From the NCBI GenBank assembly GCA_029817715.1, contig JARUPY010000395.1, positions 1,674,001-1,738,000 on the forward strand: a stretch of DNA of 64,000 nt. Direction: 5' to 3'. The notes under the pieces were generated by a model. That model did not search any database. It worked only from the letters and a program-made list of their open reading frames with translations, and was not told where the DNA came from. Shown piece by piece: positions 17,501 through 28,415 of the stretch; the first letter of the stretch is position 1; every line of letters begins with the position of its first letter. The position numbers and the translations under genes were made by a program. The DNA is from Melastoma dodecandrum. Taxonomy: Eukaryota; Streptophyta; Magnoliopsida; Myrtales; Melastomataceae.

Positions 17501-17542
17501 AGACAAGCGATGACTGACTTTGGAGTCGAAGGAGGAGATTGC
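11559..17542. repeat. Tandem array: four ~1.5-kb units (LTR piece + RLK-promoter minisatellite)
   Basis: Units run 11559-13054, 13055-14553, 14554-16049 and 16050-17542 (1496, 1499, 1496 and 1493 bp), and each joins the next at 'gattgc|caattcctgctc'. The left ~860 bp of each unit is LTR-like sequence continuous with the reversed Copia-type LTR at 10598. The right part is a minisatellite described separately. Units are nearly identical; the few differences show mosaic patterns. Apparent 113-aa, 73-aa and 61-aa frames recur only because the DNA repeats and have no recognisable domain. Confidence 0.92.
12470..13054 (-). repeat. Minisatellite, inverted copy of RLK 5' flank (x4 per unit, 16 in all)
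   Basis: About 160-175-bp repeats marked by 'gatgactgactttggagtc' at 12529, 12704, 12863 and 13021; the same set returns in each 1.5-kb unit up to 17542. Read on the minus strand, a repeat matches 30252-30386, the DNA just upstream of receptor-kinase copy C. The shared blocks are in the same order: 'ggaagtattt', 'gactccaaagtcagtc', 'gcttgtctact', 'gaagcaaagtg' and 'gatgcgg'. The array therefore holds inverted copies of that gene family's promoter region. Confidence 0.85.
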
Positions 17543-18159
17543 CGTGAAAAATACCCGAAGTGGGTAGCGGACAACCCAAACTTCAACGATATGATACCCT
17601 CCCTTGGTCTATATTTCCAAAGTCTCCTTCATTTAAACTTTTATATGCGTGATTTATGGTTTAAATAAGCTTTAATGATTAAAAAATCTTATATTGTGAA
17701 TGAAAAAGTGTATCTAAATTTGAATTATATTTTCTCCGTTTTCATCATTAAAAAAGGTCATGGGATACCATATGGAAAATTTTGGGTCGGCCCACCCCAT
17801 GCCAAGCACCTAACGTAATTCAATTTTAAAATCAATTGACAACAAAGAGAGTGACCCATTGGATATATATAGTTGGCAATTTCTATTCAACGTGGGACTC
17901 TGGGACGTTGGATTTATAAATCCTTTCAACAAAGACCTAATTGTTCATTTTCCTTTACTTGCAATTTACTATGACTGTAAATTCGTAAAAAAAAAACTTT
18001 TGACTATTTGTAAGATCTGCCGTTCAACAATATAAATTATGTCTATGTCTATTGTTATATTTAAATTATGTACGGCCAACTGCAACCCGTTCGTACAATT
18101 TAATTCGTGCTATGTTTCATTGATAATGCTTATCCCATTACCATCTCTCTTTTGTACGA
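17543..18159. other. AT-rich flank of RLK copy D
   Basis: The array ends in 'gccgtgaaaaatac', the remaining edge of the inverted RLK 5' flank. The next 60 bp ('cccaaacttcaacgatatgata') match 36040-36095 upstream of copy E, so this marks a shared duplication segment. The rest is AT-rich and unrecognised. Confidence 0.5.
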
Positions 18160-18545
18160 GGATATACTCATGGCGACTGGTGGGCTTAATCAAAATAACT
18201 TGATCGGTGTCGGTGGTTTTGGTTCCGTGTATAAGGGCATCCATGGAAATTCTAATAATGTGGTAGCCATTAAGGTTCTCGACCTCCAAACTCGAGCCAC
18301 TTCAAAAAGTTTTATGGCAGAGTGTAAGGTATTAAAGAAGATAAGACGCCGAAATCTCGTTAAGATTTCTACTGTCTGCTCGATCATCGACTTCCGAGAT
18401 TATGATTTTAAGGCGTTGGTGTATGAGTACATGAAAAATGGAAGCTTGGAAGATTGGTTGCATCCTAAAGGTATATCAGAAGGAGTGCGCCTGAAGTTGA
18501 GTTTAAGGCATAGACTTAGTATAACCGTGGACATTGCAAGTGTTG
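18160..18545 (+). pseudogene. LRR-RLK copy D: kinase N-lobe fragment
   Basis: The reading frame begins at the end of the juxtamembrane region (YEDILMATGGLNQNNLIG) and includes the glycine loop GVGGFGSVYKG, the ATP-binding lysine in VVAIKVLD, and the region down to RHRLSITVDIASVV. It then diverges at 18546 and ends at a stop near 18572. There is no LRR domain, membrane segment, catalytic loop or activation loop. It is about 130 residues of a kinase that needs about 290. It resembles copy C most closely (KGISEGVRLKLSLRHRLSIT is shared). It could not act as a kinase. Confidence 0.85.
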
Positions 18546-18783
18546 TGGACAAGATTAAGGAAATCAAGTGTTAAAATAAAGAGTAATTTTGATTTGTTCG
18601 GTAATAATCTCCTTAGAGTTCAAGTCAGTTGTAGCTTTTTAGTCGTAACCCGAAACTTACGTTCGATACATTATGAATTAAAAAATGTAATTAAATTGAA
18701 CATAATATTTAAACTTTTATGTGTAGATTGAAAAAGGGTTACATATAGTCATGGAATGAAATGGGATGGGGAGAGTGTTCGGA

Positions 18784-18790
18784 TATATAA
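18784..18790 (+). promoter_or_regulatory. TATA box of RLK copy A
   Basis: TATATAA lies 38 bp before the ATG at 18828, which implies a very short 5' leader if it is used. The surrounding block ('agtgttcggatatataacaa') is the counterpart of 'gtgtggatataacgag' upstream of copy C. That is the segment found inverted in the minisatellite at 12470-17542. Position and match to consensus only; no transcript data. Confidence 0.5.
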
Positions 18791-18827
18791 CAAGCTTAAA
18801 GTGGACATTCAGTGATTGTCCAAAATT

Positions 18828-21800
18828 ATGGATTTTATGATATTCACATGTCTGCTGTTTTCTCTCTCAGATGTCACAGCTAAGACCAACGAAACCGACC
18901 GTGCTGCCTTGCTCGAGTTCAGGCGCGGCATACCAGATGACCCTGACGGTGTGCTCCCCTCGTGGAATGACACCATCCACTTCTGTCATTGGCCTGGCAT
19001 AACTTGCAGCAGGAGACGTCCCCACGTCACCGAATTGGTGCTCCCTGGCTCCAGACTGGGAGGCTCATTGTCACCCTACATTGGAAATCTCAGCTTCCTC
19101 AGGATCTTAAACATCAACAACAATGGTTTTGCCGGCCAAATCCCCCCTGAAATCGGGAACTTGCGTCGGCTGGCAGAGCTTTTCCTGAGTAATAACTCGT
19201 TTTTGGGACAGCTCCCGGAGAACATCTCTGGCTGCACAAGCCTACAAGTTATCCTTCTGGAGAACAGCCAGCTTGTTGGAGAAATACCTCGTGGATTATC
19301 CGCTCTGTCGAAGCTTCAAGTCTTCGGGGTCCGCAAAAACAATTTCACCGGGATGTTCCCTGATTTCTTCAGCAACTTCTCGTCTCTGGAGCTCCTTGGG
19401 GAAACTTTAATGGTTTCAGCGGCCCCATCCCAGCGTCTCTTGGGCGATTGCGAAGGTTGCGACGGATTCTTTTCGCAGGAAACTTCTTTTCTGGTATGGT
19501 ACCCTCCTCGATCTTCAACATGACCTCTCTGACTGTCATAGAGCTCTCGTTTAACAAACTCAAGGGAGGTCTCCCTCTGGATCTCGGAATCACTCTTCCC
19601 AATCTCCTGTACTTCCATTTCTGTAGTAATCAGTTGACCGGACCTATTCCTCCTTCAATAGCGAACGCAACCAACTTACGGAGCCTCCAGTTGACCCAGG
19701 ACAATTTCACCGGAGCGGTACCTGATCTCAAAAATCTCAATCAGCTGAGCCGGCTTGCTATTGGTAGTAATCAATTGGGAAGAGGCACGTCGGGGGACTT
19801 GAAATTCCTCGAGTCCCTCAATTCCACCGAGCTGTTGGTTCTGGATTTCAGCGGAAACAATTTCGGAGGTACGTTGCCTCGGTCTATGGGGAACTGGTCT
19901 TCCAATTTGAACCAGTTGTCATTCTGGTCCAATCAGCTCACGGGGACCCTCCCTTCTAGCATCGGGAATCTTCACAACCTGGAATATCTAGATATCAGCT
20001 GGAACCCATTGACGGGTATGCTCCCAATGGAAATTGGTAACCTCCACAAGTTGAAGCTCCTACTAGCACAACACAATGATAACTCAGGGGAAATCCCATC
20101 TTCTCTTGGAAATTTGACTATGTTGATGAAACTGTCGTTGGCGGGGAACGCATTCAGTGGGAGTATTCCTGCAAGCCTCGGAAATTGCCAAAACTTGATC
20201 GCTTTGGATCTATCTAGAAACAACCTGAGTGGAGCTATACCATCGCAAGTCTTAGGTATTTCTTCCTTATCATATTTTCTCGATTTATCTCATAACAAAT
20301 TAACAGGCGCCCTGCCAGATGAAGTCGGTGATCTGAAGAACTTAGCAAATTTAGACGTGCACAGGAATAGACTGTCTGGACAAGTCCCGTGTACTCTCGG
20401 TGGATGCACTAGCTTGGTGTCATTGGACATTGGGAATAATATGTTTGAAGGCAACATCTCCGCGTTTCTATCTCCTCTGAAAGGACTTCAACATCTAGAC
20501 TTATCACAGAATAACTTCTCCGATGGGATCTCAAAATTCTTAGGAGACTTCCAGCTCACATATCTCAATCTATCTTTCAACCATTTCGAGGGCGAAGTTC
20601 CGAATAAAGGAGTCTTCCTAAATGCCACAGGGGTCTCGGTCTTGGGAAATTACAAACTCTGTGGTGGGATTCCTGCATTGAACTTACCAAGATGTCCTAC
20701 TTCAAAACTCAAGCGTGGAAGAAAAACCATGTTGAAGATCATCATTGCGGTTGCCGGTGGGATTGCTTTCCTGTTTGTTGTGCCTTTGTTGATTGCATCG
20801 TGTCGTTGCATGGACAGAAAAAGAAGAAGAAACGTAAAGTCACAGTCTGGGTTGGATCACAGATGCCATTTTCCACAAATTTCGTACGAGGATATACTCG
20901 GGGCTACCGGCGGGCTCAATCAAGATAAATTGATCGGTGCCGGTAGTTTTGGTTCCGTATATAAGGGGATCCTTGGTAATTCTGATAATGTCGTTGCCAT
21001 TAAGGTTCTCGACTTCCAAAATCGAGCAGCTTCGAAAAGTTTTATGGCAGAGTGTGAGGTATTAAAGAAAATCAGACACCGAAATCTCGTTAAGATTTCA
21101 ACTGTCTGTTCGACCATCGACTTCCGAGGTAATGATTTTAAGGCGCTTGTGTATGAGTACATGGAAAATGGAAGCCTGGACGATTGGTTGCATCCTAAAG
21201 TTACACCCGAGGGAGTGCGCCGGCAGTTAAGTTTAAGGCATAGGTTGAGTATTGTCGTGGACATTGCATGTGCCGTGGAGTATCTGCATCACGAGTGTGA
21301 CGTGCCGGTGATTCACTGCGATTTGAAGCCGAGTAATGTTCTCCTGGATGCGGAGATGACAGCACACGTCGGTGATTTCGGACTCACAAGAATTCTCTCT
21401 GCCGATAATGTTGTTGTGCAAGTAAGCTCGACGGGAATGAGAGGGACAGTCGGCTACAGCCCTCCAGGTGCGTGAATTTTTATGTAAATGTTGTTTTGGA
21501 TATTGTTATCTCGCATTCAGTAATATAGGCCATTAAAATATTGTAGAGTACGGAATGGGAAGGCAAGTGTCGAGGGAAGGCGACGTTTACAGTCTTGGAA
21601 TTCTTCTGCTGGAGATGTTTACGGGAAAGAAACCGACCAACGACATGTTCCAGGATGCTTGGAACATCCGAAGCCACTGCGAGGCAGCGTTGCCGGAAAG
21701 AGCGGGAGAAGTAGCTGACCCTTGTCTGTTTCTAAATGAGTTTGGAGTAGGACCGAGCTCCCGTGCTCCGGGAAGGATTCTAGAATGTCTAGGGAAGGTG

Positions 21801-21902
21801 TTCGAAATCGGAGTCGCGTGTTGTAGCGAGTCGCCGGGAGAAAGGATGGACATCCACGTGGCCGCAACGAAACTACGATCCCTCAAATCTCTGGTGGGCT
21901 GA
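18828..21902 (+). pseudogene. LRR-RLK copy A, subfamily XII type, one frameshift
   Basis: Homologues such as Xa21, EFR and FLS2 are plasma-membrane immune receptors. Order: signal peptide (MDFMIFTCLLFSLS), cap region with the CHWPGITC pair, about 20 LRRs (LPSSIGNLHNLEYLDIS and similar), a membrane helix near residue 633 (IIIAVAGGIAFLFVVPLLIA), then the kinase with GAGSFGSV, VAIKVLD, HCDLKPSN and DFGLT. HCD instead of HRD makes it a non-RD kinase, as in known pattern-recognition receptors. Exon 1 ends at 21467 (CAG|GT) and exon 2 is 21547-21902, reading [16 protein letters not shown]; this kinase intron is usual for the subfamily. Total about 998 codons, a normal length. A single missing base in the GGGG run at 19398-19401 shifts the frame; the two frames overlap at 19448-19523. 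Apart from that it looks intact, so a sequencing error is possible. Start ATG 18828 is chosen over upstream non-ATG frames because it begins the signal peptide. Confidence 0.9.
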
Positions 21903-22138
21903 AGCTCCGAATCCCGAATACCGCTCAGATGCTGACGTTGAGATTTGAACCGGAAATCTCAATTGTCCTGCACCCAAGATCACGGTTGGAAACATGGCTC
22001 CCATATAATGTGATATTTTAATAAAAAAATGCTTAAATTACTTCCTCTTGACTTAAGAGGGGTGATGCAAATTCGATATTTAAAAGTGTTTGGAAAGTAA
22101 TTAGTTTTGTATACATTCATAATCACCTTAAAAGTGAT

Positions 22139-24847
22139 TGTAATACCCCAAATTTTAGATAATAATAATATAAAATATAAAAAAATTTCTTCAATCAATC
22201 CGAGATTTTAGGGGGAGCTTTTTTTTTTCATCTAATTCCTCACTTTCACACGTTATAATCGCTACCAAAAAAATATCTCGTTTCTCATTAAATAATATCT
22301 CTTACCTTGTCTCGATGAACCTAGACACAATCCCCTTCACATACCCGGTCTGAAAAAAAAAAAAGAAATATCAGAGAATCAGGTCTCTCCTCCCATACGT
22401 CTCAGCCAAGACGCTCCTCCCCTCTGAGAAATCGGAGGACAACTCCTCCTCCCTCTACATATACCTGGAGGCCAACTCCTCCTCCCCCCACATACAATCG
22501 AATGCCAACTCTTCCCGACGTACACACATAAATCGGAGCCAAGGACTCTCCCTCTCCAGTGCTGATGAGCCAAAGCCTCCCGACCAGCCTACCAGTCGAC
22601 ACCCTCCCGGCATCGTTCATCCTCCTCGGGCCACCCCGAGGCTAGGTAACCACTCGGTGAGACTTCCTCTCACTTTGCTAACTCCAGCATGCTTCTACCA
22701 TGTTCGATATGCTGACTCCGTTGTTCCCTTTCTTTTTTGGCTTACCATGCACACTATGGGGTGAGGAACGAGTCTTCGGACAAGGTCGTAACAGCCGAAG
22801 TTACATAAAAGGGACAACTGGCGCGCCACCCTCCTCCGGTATTAGATCACGACGGAAAAAGGTCGTATAATTTAAACTCCTCTCGAAACGCATTTTTGTA
22901 CGTCTTGTAGCCCTCAAAGCTTTCACAGTAGCTTTGGGGGTCGATTTTACATTCATTTGTGGCACTGAAGTGTCGGGACATCTCCCTGCCTTTTGTTTAG
23001 TTATTTTCTGCGGCAATGCCTCCAAAGTTTGATTTTTTTATGAGGTTACGGACGTTTTCGAACCTCGATCCCAAAAGGTCAAATGATCTACAATGAGTGA
23101 TGATCTTGGAAATATTTTTGTTTTAATTTTTGGTTGATCGAGGATCGTGTTATTTCCCCTGAAACGATCACCACTTTCGCTGGCCGTAGCAGGACAGCCT
23201 GTTGCATTGTCGCTTCCGGGGAAGTTTCGTGAGATCTAACCGTTGGATCTTGCTCAAATTTTTGGGCTCTAAACTAGACTAAGCGGTTTTATGAATATAT
23301 ATATCAACCATTGAAGTTTCTAGTATAATACGAAACAATCTTACGAACGGACTATATACTCAGTAAGATTTTCCGAGTGTTGCTCTCATGTTCTTTATTC
23401 AATAACGACAGATCCCATCATTGGATCATCGCCAAATTTTGTGGATGTCTTCTTCATTTCATCACGGTGATTTTTGACATATTATTCACATTTTTTTGTT
23501 TTGAGGATGTAAATTTTTTCATTTTTCTTTCTCGAACTTTCCCGGCGGAAGTCAGACCGAGTCTACAAAATGGTCTGATTTTTTACACCTGTATATCTTA
23601 CGATCTGACCATTGGATCCATGTGAAATTTTACACACATATTCTTCGTAGCTTTATCTTTCTGTAAAGTCCTTTTGCACTTTAATCGGACATTCAACATC
23701 CATGATATGATAGGAACAACACCGTCTATGCAAATTGTTCAGCTTTTCCGGACAGCCACTTTGATTCATTGATCTTGAGAGATTGCAGCGTTACATTTTC
23801 ATAAAATTTTATAGGCACACTCTTCATTAAGTTTCAAATCTGTTGGTTGAAATTTTGATTGAATCAGATAATTCTAGCCAGTGTTCGTTGTGATTCGTGA
23901 TTTCGTAATTCTTGATCATCGTTGATTTATGTAAAACTCATGTAAAGTCTTGCCCTCTACTATCTCGCACAACTTACACTTTGCCTTTTTTTCTATGCAT
24001 ATACAATGGATGCGTAAGTTTCGAAGGCCCAGCCCGAACCTCTCGAAGGGCTCTAGAAGGTGCGTGTACGTGAATCCTTCCTTGTGTAAAACCACGATGT
24101 TAAGACCATCTAGCAGCTCCCACCACATGAGGTACAAAGGGGAGGTGCGGGCCTCCCCGACAAGATAGAAAATCCACTTGTAACGGGCCGTGGGCCCAAG
24201 TGCATAGACCCACGGCCACCATTATTCCCCGCATTCTTTGATCTCAATAATTGTTTGTGCTTGTCTGCATGCCTTAGGCTCGTAGGTTTATCGTTGCATG
24301 TTGTTTGCTATCAATAAACATGAGTTCGGGTCCAAAACCTGAATCGGGTCCAACGCCCGTAAAACATTGACATGAGTCCGGAGTCATGCCCGTTAAACAA
24401 AAGCAAATATTTTGGAGCAAACGCCACCTCCCTTTTTCGCATGTTAGATTGTAAGAGTTAGTAACTAGTAATCCCCGAACCAACTGTTTTTTCTGACTTA
24501 ACAACTTTTATAAATAAAGTCGGTGGCGACTCCGTTTAGTTTACCTAGGTTAAACAACAACAAACTTTTACGGAGCCATTTTGGATGAGGAACGGACGAC
24601 ATGAGCCGCTCCCGATTTCTCCTGAAAGTTCCTCCTTCGGATCATGCTTCGCCTTTCGCCCGCCGCCTCTTAGGAAAACAGAGACGGTCGGCAAGGGCCC
24701 GGAACCCAGGGAGGGATCACCCAATTCCCTTCCGCAGCGTCAGACCCCCGAGTCGTGACGTCGACCGGTTGGGCCTTGGGGAGCGGGCTCGGATCCTCGG
24801 GTCGTTCGAACTGCCACACACGTGCTAGGCCGGAAGGCGCGCGTACA
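22139..24847 (+). mobile_element. Solo LTR, Tat/Ogre-like, downstream of RLK copy A
   Basis: It begins TGTAATACCCCAAATTTTAG and ends GGCGCGCGTACA, the same ends as the LTRs at 43039 and 52044. It has a perfect 5-bp target duplication, GTGAT at 22134-22138 and 24848-24852. No internal sequence is present. The uninterrupted site is preserved downstream of copy B ('aaaagtgattatgaaaaata', near 29944), so the insertion came after the A/B duplication. Length 2,709 bp. Confidence 0.93.
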
Positions 24848-25090
24848 GTGATGATGAAAAATATTACTAAAATAAAAGTATTTCTTGAATTAATCAACTT
24901 ATTGTTTGGAAACACCAATATAAAGAATGATACGTTTTACTTAATGTATATTTGATATTATATTAAAATATATAATATTTCAAAACATCGTAATTTAGGT
25001 AAGATAAGATCAATTGAAAAAAATATATATTTTAGGTGATAAGGTCAGCAAAATATAAAGAATTTAATACATGTGAGATTAAGATCATTC
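24848..25090. other. 3' flank of RLK copy A, continued after the solo LTR
   Basis: Aligns with 29945-30210 downstream of copy B ('caccaatataaagaatgatacgtttt' against 'caccaatagaaggaatgatacgttt'). AT-rich, no gene. Confidence 0.7.
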
Positions 25091-25839
25091 ATTGATAAGA
25101 ATGAGTTTCGCTAAAATTTTGATTTTTCATTATGATTTAACTTTTAACCACGCGTATCTCGGTCCGGGAACAGCTCGTCGTACAGTTCTTCATCGGAAGC
25201 GCAACCGAAGCGGAAGGAGAATAATGAACTATGTAATCAAACAAAGAAGACAAACGAGGAGGAAGAGCACAAGTTCCCCCTACCAGTAGTCCCTTGCAAG
25301 AGCACATGCCGCCATTGAAATGGTGGAACCGGCTTCGATCCCAGACTATGATCTCCCTTCCGTACGTCTTCCATATGAGTTTACCTACTCTCTTGATATC
25401 ATATGTTACGAAACACTTTGAACATATTCAAACGCCTTATAGAGAGCTATACTATGGTACATACATCAAACATGTTACATCAAATATATGAACAAGACTT
25501 ATCAAAAAAATATATGAACAAGGTTTACTGTGGTACAAGCGGTCACTTCATCAACCTGACTAAGTTTTGCACTTTACGAAACCTTTACGAATCCGTTTCG
25601 TACTTTCGTTCGTACTCCTTTGTAAAGTACGACACCGGTTTGTAAAAAAATTTCGTCAAGTATGAAACTGGTTCGTAGAAAAAGATTGTAAGGAGCGTAA
25701 TGCAAGTCAATGAGTTTACCCATTTTGATGTGAGTCCACGGGGCTTTCCACGGAGACTTGAGTAGAATAGTCACGAGGAACAAAACCTGTCGTCGAAACT
25801 GCTGAATTTGAAGCCAGTGATGGAATACTACGGATGCTT
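25091..25839. other. Intergenic, with TTTACGAAA-rich segment
   Basis: Nothing recognised apart from 25560-25690, where words such as 'ctttacgaaac' and 'gtaaagtacgac' recur in both orientations. A similar segment lies at 26515-26720. Confidence 0.4.
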
Positions 25840-26049
25840 TAAGCCTCTGATCCGCTCGCATTTCTTCGCCGCTTCTCTGCCCTTTAGATCAACGTTAAAG
25901 CACTGACTTAGGTCGAGCAACTCGAGACAAGGGCATTCCCCCGAGAATGACCCTGAGGCCCTTGTTCGTGAGCTTGTTGCTGAAGATGGAGACTCGGCGA
26001 CACCCCGGGCATGTGCGGCACAAAATCCCTCCTTAGGCACAACATTCAT
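25840..26049 (-). pseudogene. F-box/LRR protein (SKIP19-like) C-terminal fragment
   Basis: The minus-strand frame encodes CPCLELLDLSQCFNVDLKG followed by AKKCERIRGLKHP. This resembles the last LRR and tail of plant F-box/LRR proteins of the SKIP1/SKIP19 group, substrate adaptors of SCF ubiquitin ligases. Just upstream the neighbouring frame reads FSNKLTNKGLRVILGG, so a frameshift near 25935-25945 separates two parts of one former exon. The F-box itself and the earlier LRRs are absent. It is a gene fragment among unrelated intergenic DNA. The family assignment is from memory of the conserved motif. Confidence 0.6.
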
Positions 26050-26937
26050 AACCTCCTCAGGTTAAATGTTCTTTTTATTAGAATGAAATTGTATTTTCAC
26101 AACGTCTTTTAGTTAAAAACCAAAAACAAAATTATAGCTTTGCTAGAATACTGGACAAATAAATGAATATTGTTATTTGATTTTAATTAAGAAAATTTAA
26201 TACACATCTTTTATAACACGACGACATAATTGTAAATAAAGAATTACAATTAATTTAGGATGTGATTACAAATATATAATAACACTATTAATAAATCACG
26301 CCTTCTAATTCAAACTATTGTTTGAATCTTGGAATTGGAAACACCCTTTAGAAAAAATCTTAGACAAAATCAACGAAAGAAAAAAAAAGTATTGATACAC
26401 ACACTAAATAAACTCATAATAATGGCAAGAGTCTCAAATAAACAATGAAAAAAATTACATAAAAATGCTTCCTGATGTAGTTTAGGTTAGGATATATGTT
26501 TGGGATCACTGTGTAAGTTTAGTAAAGTACGAAATTGACACGGTTTCGTAACATTTTGTACTTTACGAAACGAATTTCGCAATATTTCACGAAAACCCAT
26601 TCGTGCTTTACGAAATTGCCCATGAAATTTTACGAAACAGCTCGTTTGACTTTACGAAGCCCAACTGAAATTTCGTAAAATTTTACGAAACAGTTTTTTT
26701 AAAAGTACGAAACAGTAATTACATTTTTATGAAAACGGAAGCCCTTTGAATCCCTTTTGTTAACCAAACAGACGGTTAGAAGCGGGAACGGAGTCAAAAT
26801 CCTCCGTACATGTCTTTTCTTTTCTTTCTTTTTTTTTTTTTTACATTGCAAAAATAAGTTGAATAATTTTATGGTGTGGCCTGTGATTTACGATTGAAAA
26901 ACAGGACTACACAAGACGTCCTACTTATGTGTAGTAT
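26050..26937. repeat. Intergenic, with TTTACGAAA repeat at 26515-26720
   Basis: Mostly AT-rich and unrecognised. Between 26515 and 26720 the word TTTACGAAA and its reverse complement recur about ten times with variable spacing, e.g. 'tttgtactttacgaaacgaatttcg' and 'aaattttacgaaacag'. The same motif is at 25560-25690. No transposon ends were found. Confidence 0.5.
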
Positions 26938-28415
26938 CCATTCGCAGAAGGTTGCTGATCAGTTTCCGCCAGAACCTTCTATATCGTAGTATTCATGAGA
27001 ATATCATCAAATCATAATCATTTTCATATGATATGATTATCTAGAGAATATATGCTTGAGTGTCTCTTTTTGTAAATATAATATCGTGATATTATCTAAC
27101 ATTTACTTTCTTTCATGTGCGTAAGGCTGATTGGTCAAGATTTACCTTCTGCAATTAGTCTAGGACATTTTTCTATATTATGGAGTCATTTTTTGCCATG
27201 TTCTCTGGTGGTGGTGTTGTTGTAATATAGGTGTATTGTTGTGTAAAATTCGGAGAGCGCTTGTAATCTTTTCGTTTGAGCTTTGTTAGTCACACACGAG
27301 GGACGCTAGCTGTAGAAGGCTACATCACTAGTGAAGTCTTTTGGAAAAGTGACCCGATGGCCACGAGGGACTCTTGGTTGGAGGCAGCAGGGATGGTGGT
27401 GGAGGCGTGCGGCAGGGTGCTGGCGTGGCCAACATGCAGTGGGCCAGAGAGAATGGGAGATACCACTAAAGCACAGAAGGTGAGGGACTAACCAGCTTTT
27501 GTGGCGTAACATTCTGTGTGTGCAGGATAATCTTGGGCAGGAGTTCTGTTTCCGCTTAGCCGTAGTCTCGAAGGACCAAGCAAGAGAACCTTGGGCAGGG
27601 GTTTTATATCTACTTAGTCACTATCTCGCGGGATCGCGCAAGGGAAGTCACGACAGGTTGCTGTGCAGGTGGGGATACCGTCGGAGGGAAAAGTCATGTG
27701 GAAGTCGCAGCGAGTTGCTTTACAGGTGGAGACATCGCCAAAATGAAAAGTCTCGAAGGAACTCACGGCAGGTTACTGTGCAGGAGAGGACATCTTTTGA
27801 GAGAAATGTTCGACAATCGGTCACTTTTGTTAGTCATGTTATCGCGCGCACCGAGTCACTGTGGTACATACACTTTCGATCTGTGCTGTGAAATTCAGTC
27901 ACCCGTGGTACATAACCTTTTGGTCTGTGCTGTAGAGGGTTGACAAAAATGGGATAGAGCCTTTTGGTCTCTACTAGAGAGGGTTGACACATTTGGTACA
28001 GAACCTTCTGGTTTGTGTTGTCCAACTCAATCACTCTAGTACAGAACCTACGGGTCTGTGTTGTGCAACGAGTCACCTTTGGTGCAGAACCTTCTGGTCT
28101 ATCCAGTAGAAGGTTGGTCTTATATCACCTTATGTATTCGCTACCACGTTACATATCACCTTTTGTAATCTCTATTACATTACGTCTGAGTGATAACCAT
28201 CCAAAATTTGGGTGAAGAGTAAATGTAGGTTAGTTTTCGAACCACTATAAAAGTTTTGCGTCCATCAAACAAATCGCAATCACATTCGTACGATCTGTCT
28301 TACAGAAGCTTGTCTCTACGGATCTGTTTTATAGAAGCTTTCTTCCGCTGTGGGGTTTATTAAAAAGGAGTTAAAAATCCTTAATTGGACTTCAACATGC
28401 CCTCTTAGTGTAACA
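26938..28415 (+). mobile_element. Copia-type LTR, 5'-truncated, in RLK copy B
   Basis: Matches 31786-33319 along its length, starting at 'tccattcgcagaaggttgctgatcag' and ending '...cttagtgtaaca' at 28415. It is followed by ATCCCGAAATTC, the same LRR codons that follow the intact LTR in copy C. The left end with TG is lost. It contains tandem 'cagaaccttctggtctgtgctgt' units at about 27850-28110. Short frames within it are not genes. Confidence 0.88.

Noticed and set aside
27276..27943. 71-130-aa frames in the truncated Copia LTR
   Set aside because: They lie within LTR sequence, have no domain, and are not kept in the sister LTR at 32230-32800.
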